Origin: Prosapia bicincta | Taxonomy: Eukaryota > Arthropoda > Insecta > Hemiptera > Cercopidae | Assembly: GCA_036971475.1 (NCBI GenBank) | Contig: JBAIZL010000006.1 | Span: forward strand, 132,083,231-132,147,230 | Direction of reading: 5' to 3' | DNA: 64,000 bases | In this document: one piece after another, positions 60,510-64,000 of the stretch | Layout: each line of letters begins with the position of its first letter | Numbering within the stretch: position 1 is the first letter of the stretch | Notes under the pieces: model-generated | What the model was told of the DNA's origin: nothing | Seen by the model: only the letters and a program-made list of their open reading frames with translations | The model's database searches: none | Program-made: the position numbers and the translations under genes

Positions 60510-61780
60510 ATGAAATCATTTTCTTCAGTTATGACTTTTGTGTAGACTATACATTCCCTTATATATTTATTAGTGATATGTGTATAGGGGAAGTCCAGGC
60601 AAAGTGATCATCCCAGGAAAAGTGATTTTTTGCGATAATGTCCTATCCAGTGTCACGAACACTCTAAGCTCCTAATATGTGAGCTAAATGAAGGAAACAA
60701 AGCATCACCACAAGACCCAACACCTTAGTGTCGTTTTGAGCTTGAGGGCTGTGTGTTGTTTGAATTCGTTCCTTCTGAAAAAATATTCAAGGTATCTTCT
60801 TTGCAAGATTTCTTAGACGTAAAGATGAAAAAGCTTGTATGTTATAAGCTTACTTGACTGCTTATTTCTTTCTCTTCCCACAACGTTTCTTGCAAAATAA
60901 CCAGATTGGCGATTGTGGGTCATTTCATTACTTTTTTTAGAAATAGTGCAGGCCGGGCAAAGTGGATAGGGCAAAGTGGATGGCTATTCGCTTAGCACTG
61001 GTATATTTTATACATGTATTCTTCATTCATCACATGACAAAACTAGCAAATAAATTATTTAAAACGGAAAATGAAACCAAATTTGGTTTTTCAGTTGGTA
61101 TACAAATAAGAAAGGAAGACCAGCCAAGCTGGATGGTATGAATAAAGTTTAAAATTAGTCATAAAATCGATTGAAGATGGTTCCAATTCCATTTCAGGGT
61201 CATCGAAATCTTACAATATTCCTTTTGCAACTCTTTGAAAGAAACAATATTTATAAAAGCCATAAAAAGAAAAAAAACAATACCAGTTGTCAGTAATGAG
61301 AAAAAACTTACAATTTTAAAAGAGAAAAATTAATTTGCAGGGAAAATAAGACGGCCCCCTCTGGATGATTGGCTAGAGTGCGGGGATTGACTAGAGTGCG
61401 AGCATTGTCTTGAATAGACTCATGAAGGTTGTTCAGACTATTGCGGATTGGGAACACATTTCTTTGACCTATGTCACGACAGTTAAATTTGACGAACTAT
61501 ATAATTTGTTTTGATTCTACTTAATGTTAAAAATGTATAAGGTATATTTTTTTAAATTTTTTGGCGTAATGTGTATACTAAAAATAAGATTTATTATATA
61601 AAGTTAAATGTTATGGAGATATTTTGTGCTTGTACTTTGCCTGGGTCTTCTCTATGTTAAGCTTCTATAACATGCTACCACTATTTTTAAGCACTGAATG
61701 TGTTAAAAAAATATTAAAACTGTCAAAAATCAAGTCACTGTAAAATTCTGTTTCATTTGTGTTTACTTTGTAATGACTTG
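60510..61780 (+). repeat. Inverted duplicate (interrupted copy)
   Basis: 60510-60584 joined to 61653-61780 matches, on the opposite strand, 63236-63440. Shared phrases are TTATTAGTGATATGTGT, TGTTAAGCTTCTATAACATG and AAGTCACTGTAAAATTCT. This copy is interrupted by the MITE. Confidence 0.8.
60585..61652. mobile_element. Tc1/mariner-type MITE, 1.07 kb, with TA target duplication
   Basis: The ends are TAGGGGAAGTCCAGGCAAAG (60585) and, read inward from 61652, GAGAAGACCCAGGCAAAGTA, an imperfect terminal inverted repeat. TA flanks both sides (60583-60584 and 61653-61654). The inverted duplicate at 63236-63440 has the uninterrupted site (GTGTATGTTAAG), which proves insertion. Internal GGGCAAAGTGGA phrases near 60950-60985 resemble the ends and may be a nested copy. 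No transposase is readable. The superfamily is inferred from the TA duplication and end type. Confidence 0.75.
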
Positions 61781-61789
61781 ATGAATATG

Positions 61790-62635
61790 AAAATTTTTAT
61801 AACTTGGAATTTTTCAAGGATTTTAACAAATGTCAGAAAAAAATTAATTCTTAAATAAATGTTTAGAGTTAACATTATTGTTGAATGTTACTTTTAAACC
61901 AATTGAAACATGAGAGCTCTATTGTATTTTGTTGTACAATTAAAAAATAAATTACACAATCATATGATTACACAACAGTAATAAACAAAAATTTCAGGCC
62001 CAAGATTAGAATTAAATTATGTTAAAGTCATTTTGAGCACAGTTGTACTCATAATTTCAACAAGATTATTGTATAAAAATCTTTGTAAAATCCACATGTT
62101 TTGTTTTTATTTACTAATTTCGCTATAGATGAAGTTGTATTATGCAATTTTTCTCTCTAGTTCTTAACAACGTACTACTTTTAATAATAAAGTTGTTAGC
62201 TGTAAAATCACATGGCCAGCTCCTACAAGGGAAAACTTTCAAAATTGTAAAATCAACATTGATAACGAGTAGAGAAAAGCACACATTTCTCATTTCTTGT
62301 ACATGATAATAATTTGAAAAGAATAATAATAAAGGCAAAAAAGTAAAACAAAAAGCATTTGTATTTTGGCACACACTCCATCATTTGTTTTCATACTGTT
62401 AATATTATTTTGGATAAATTCCTTTTGTAACCGGTTTAATTTCGCAGTGAGTCAGCATTTAAAAATATACTGCCTGTCTGAGTTAGGTGGAGTAAATAGC
62501 TATTTGCGAAGAAACCTAGTAAATGCCTTATATTAACAGGGTTTGTATAGCAATACTGGTTCCGGACAAAGTCACAATGTAGAAGGCAGTGTTAATAAAA
62601 ATGAATGCTCAACTTCAATCTGTGATATTCCACAA
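61790..62635. other. Gene-free interval
   Basis: AT-rich; an 83-codon minus-strand frame at 62123-62374 has hydrophobic and Lys-rich stretches but no family resemblance or splice support. Confidence 0.5.
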
Positions 62636-62638
62636 GCA

Positions 62639-62992
62639 TGGGTAAGCATTGAAGAGTAACTATGGGTCTCTTAACCATTGCGGATTAGTGTTTCAAGCAA
62701 TCCAGCAAATTCAGATAATTAGCGAATTCAGTGGTCTCGAATTCATATTTGTAGAGGATTACAACCCATATTACTGAAGGAATAATAAACTATTAGAAGA
62801 TGTTATTTTTATTGTGGGTAAGCATTGCAGAGTAACTATGGGTCTATTAACCCGTTGCGGATTAGTGTTTCAAGCAATCCAGCAAATTCAGATAATTAGC
62901 GAATTCAGTGGCCTGGAATTCATATTTTAGAAAAATGCAACCCAAATCCCTGAAGGAATAATAAATGATTAGAAGACGTTATTTTTTATTGT
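62639..62992. repeat. 176-bp tandem duplication, two copies
   Basis: Copies start with TGGGTAAGCATTG at 62639 and 62815. Shared core: GCGGATTAGTGTTTCAAGCA, ATCCAGCAAATTCAGATAAT, TAGCGAATTCAGTGG. They differ by point changes. Confidence 0.92.
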
Positions 62993-63235
62993 AATAATGT
63001 CATGAGTGAGGAGTTATACTTGAGTTTGTTTTGAAAAAACTGTAAACTCTAATTTATTATCCCTACTTGAGTGCACTATAAACGTCTATGGATATACTAA
63101 TAATCATAAGGGGCTCTGTAGCCATGTTCCTATATTGGTGAGGACATGGCGTAGATTCCTGGTTTTATTTTCAAACCCAGGAAATATAGTTAGACACCCA
63201 GGAATCGAACCTGTGTTATTGCGGCCATATTTGTC

Positions 63236-63440
63236 ATCACAGTGTAAACACAATTGAAACATAGAATTTTACAGTGACTTGGTTTTTGACAGTATAAATT
63301 TGTTTTTAACACTTTCAGTGCTAAAAAATAGGTGTAGCATGTTATAGAAGCTTAACATACACACATATCACTAATAAAAATATAAGGCAATGTGGAATCT
63401 AGACAAAAGTCATAAGTGATGAAAATGATGAATTGTAAAT
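63236..63440 (-). repeat. Inverted duplicate (empty-site copy)
   Basis: Opposite-strand match to 60510-60584 plus 61653-61780 without the 1.07-kb MITE. The two arms are 1.5 kb apart and could be the ends of a larger old element. Confidence 0.8.
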
Positions 63441-63868
63441 TTTTTAACAAAAATTGTTCCCAAGGTAATATCAGAAAATCGTTACCAATATAACATACGT
63501 ACAGATAAGCGTGTCCATGTACAGGCTTACCTAGACTTAGACAATCAAAGCATTGAGCTGAAGAATTTTACAATGTTTAACAACTGTACAACTTTAGTGA
63601 AATAAACAAAAGCAATTTTCTAACCTGAAAATATAGCCAAATTATACCACATATATTTGTAGATATACACTCACAAGTCGGTTATATATTTAACAAGAGT
63701 TATATATTTAATAAATGAATTATTAATAATGTGAATTTACCGTTGCAAACACTCATACCAGATTAAAAAATTATAACATCTAGGAATTATAATATGAAAA
63801 GTCCAAATATTTGTCTTTAGAGCTATTGGTAAATATGTTTGGATTTACTTGCTATTAACTTGATGCCA
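63441..63868. other. Gene-free interval
   Basis: AT-rich sequence with no feature I can support. Confidence 0.5.
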
Positions 63869-63877
63869 GTGAGTGTG

Positions 63878-63912
<35 letters not shown>

Positions 63913-63938
63913 GTGAGTGTGTATGTGTGTGTGTGTGT

Positions 63939-64000
<62 letters not shown>
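63869..64000. repeat. (GT)n microsatellite running off the window
   Basis: About 130 bp of GT with a few GAGTGT, GTTT and TATG interruptions, continuing past the right edge. Confidence 0.97.

Overview
This window is eukaryotic nuclear DNA, most likely from an insect (possibly a hemipteran, though the order is a weak guess). The evidence is an AT-rich, gene-poor background, introns with GT..AG borders, a Jockey-type retrotransposon tail with target-site duplication, a DUF4817-type helix-turn-helix remnant, a decayed hAT/ZBED transposase, long (TA)n and (CA)n microsatellites, a foldback-like element and a very large satellite array. No bacterial-style genes, rRNA, tRNA or CRISPR array were seen.

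Layout. 1-2345 is one copy (A) of a segmental duplication. It carries, on the minus strand, a TATA box and the signal-peptide exon of a secreted-protein gene whose remaining exons would lie off the left edge. 2369-25940 is an unbroken satellite of about 280 units of 84 bp. It has irregular higher-order structure and two almost perfect head-to-tail superduplications, with periods of 5,374 and 3,862 bp. 25941-34600 is intergenic: a Jockey 3' fragment, a 123-131 bp tandem repeat, a 54-bp tandem repeat that shares sequence with the 84-bp satellite, and the C-terminal tail of another non-LTR retrotransposon. 34862-38929 (minus) is the one gene that can be assembled in full: four phase-0 exons encoding about 376 residues, a signal peptide plus a lysine/asparagine-rich helical body. 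37660-40060 and 44428-44640 are copy B of the segmental duplication, interrupted by about 4.4 kb that holds a 180-bp palindrome and a DUF4817-like fragment. 49340-55663 is a 6.3-kb element with inverted arms of about 0.8 kb, built from tandem subrepeats, around a core of further repeats. 55900-64000 holds a hairpin-bearing repeat, a small inverted repeat with a CTCF-like motif, AT-rich palindromes between (TA)n tracts, a hAT pseudogene, a TA-flanked MITE with its empty paralogous site in the same window, and a two-copy tandem repeat.

The main biological picture is a tandemly duplicated family of secreted-protein genes, spaced about 37.5 kb. The 84-bp satellite has expanded in the spacer, starting roughly 0.9 kb upstream of the TATA box of copy A. 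The satellite is open on both strands because 84 is a multiple of 3. Recurrent 83-bp and 85-bp units and occasional stop codons break every frame, so I treat those ORFs as non-genic. The strongest candidates for something undescribed are the hidden four-exon secreted-protein gene, the satellite's nested amplification with strong splice-like signals in most units, and the foldback-like element.
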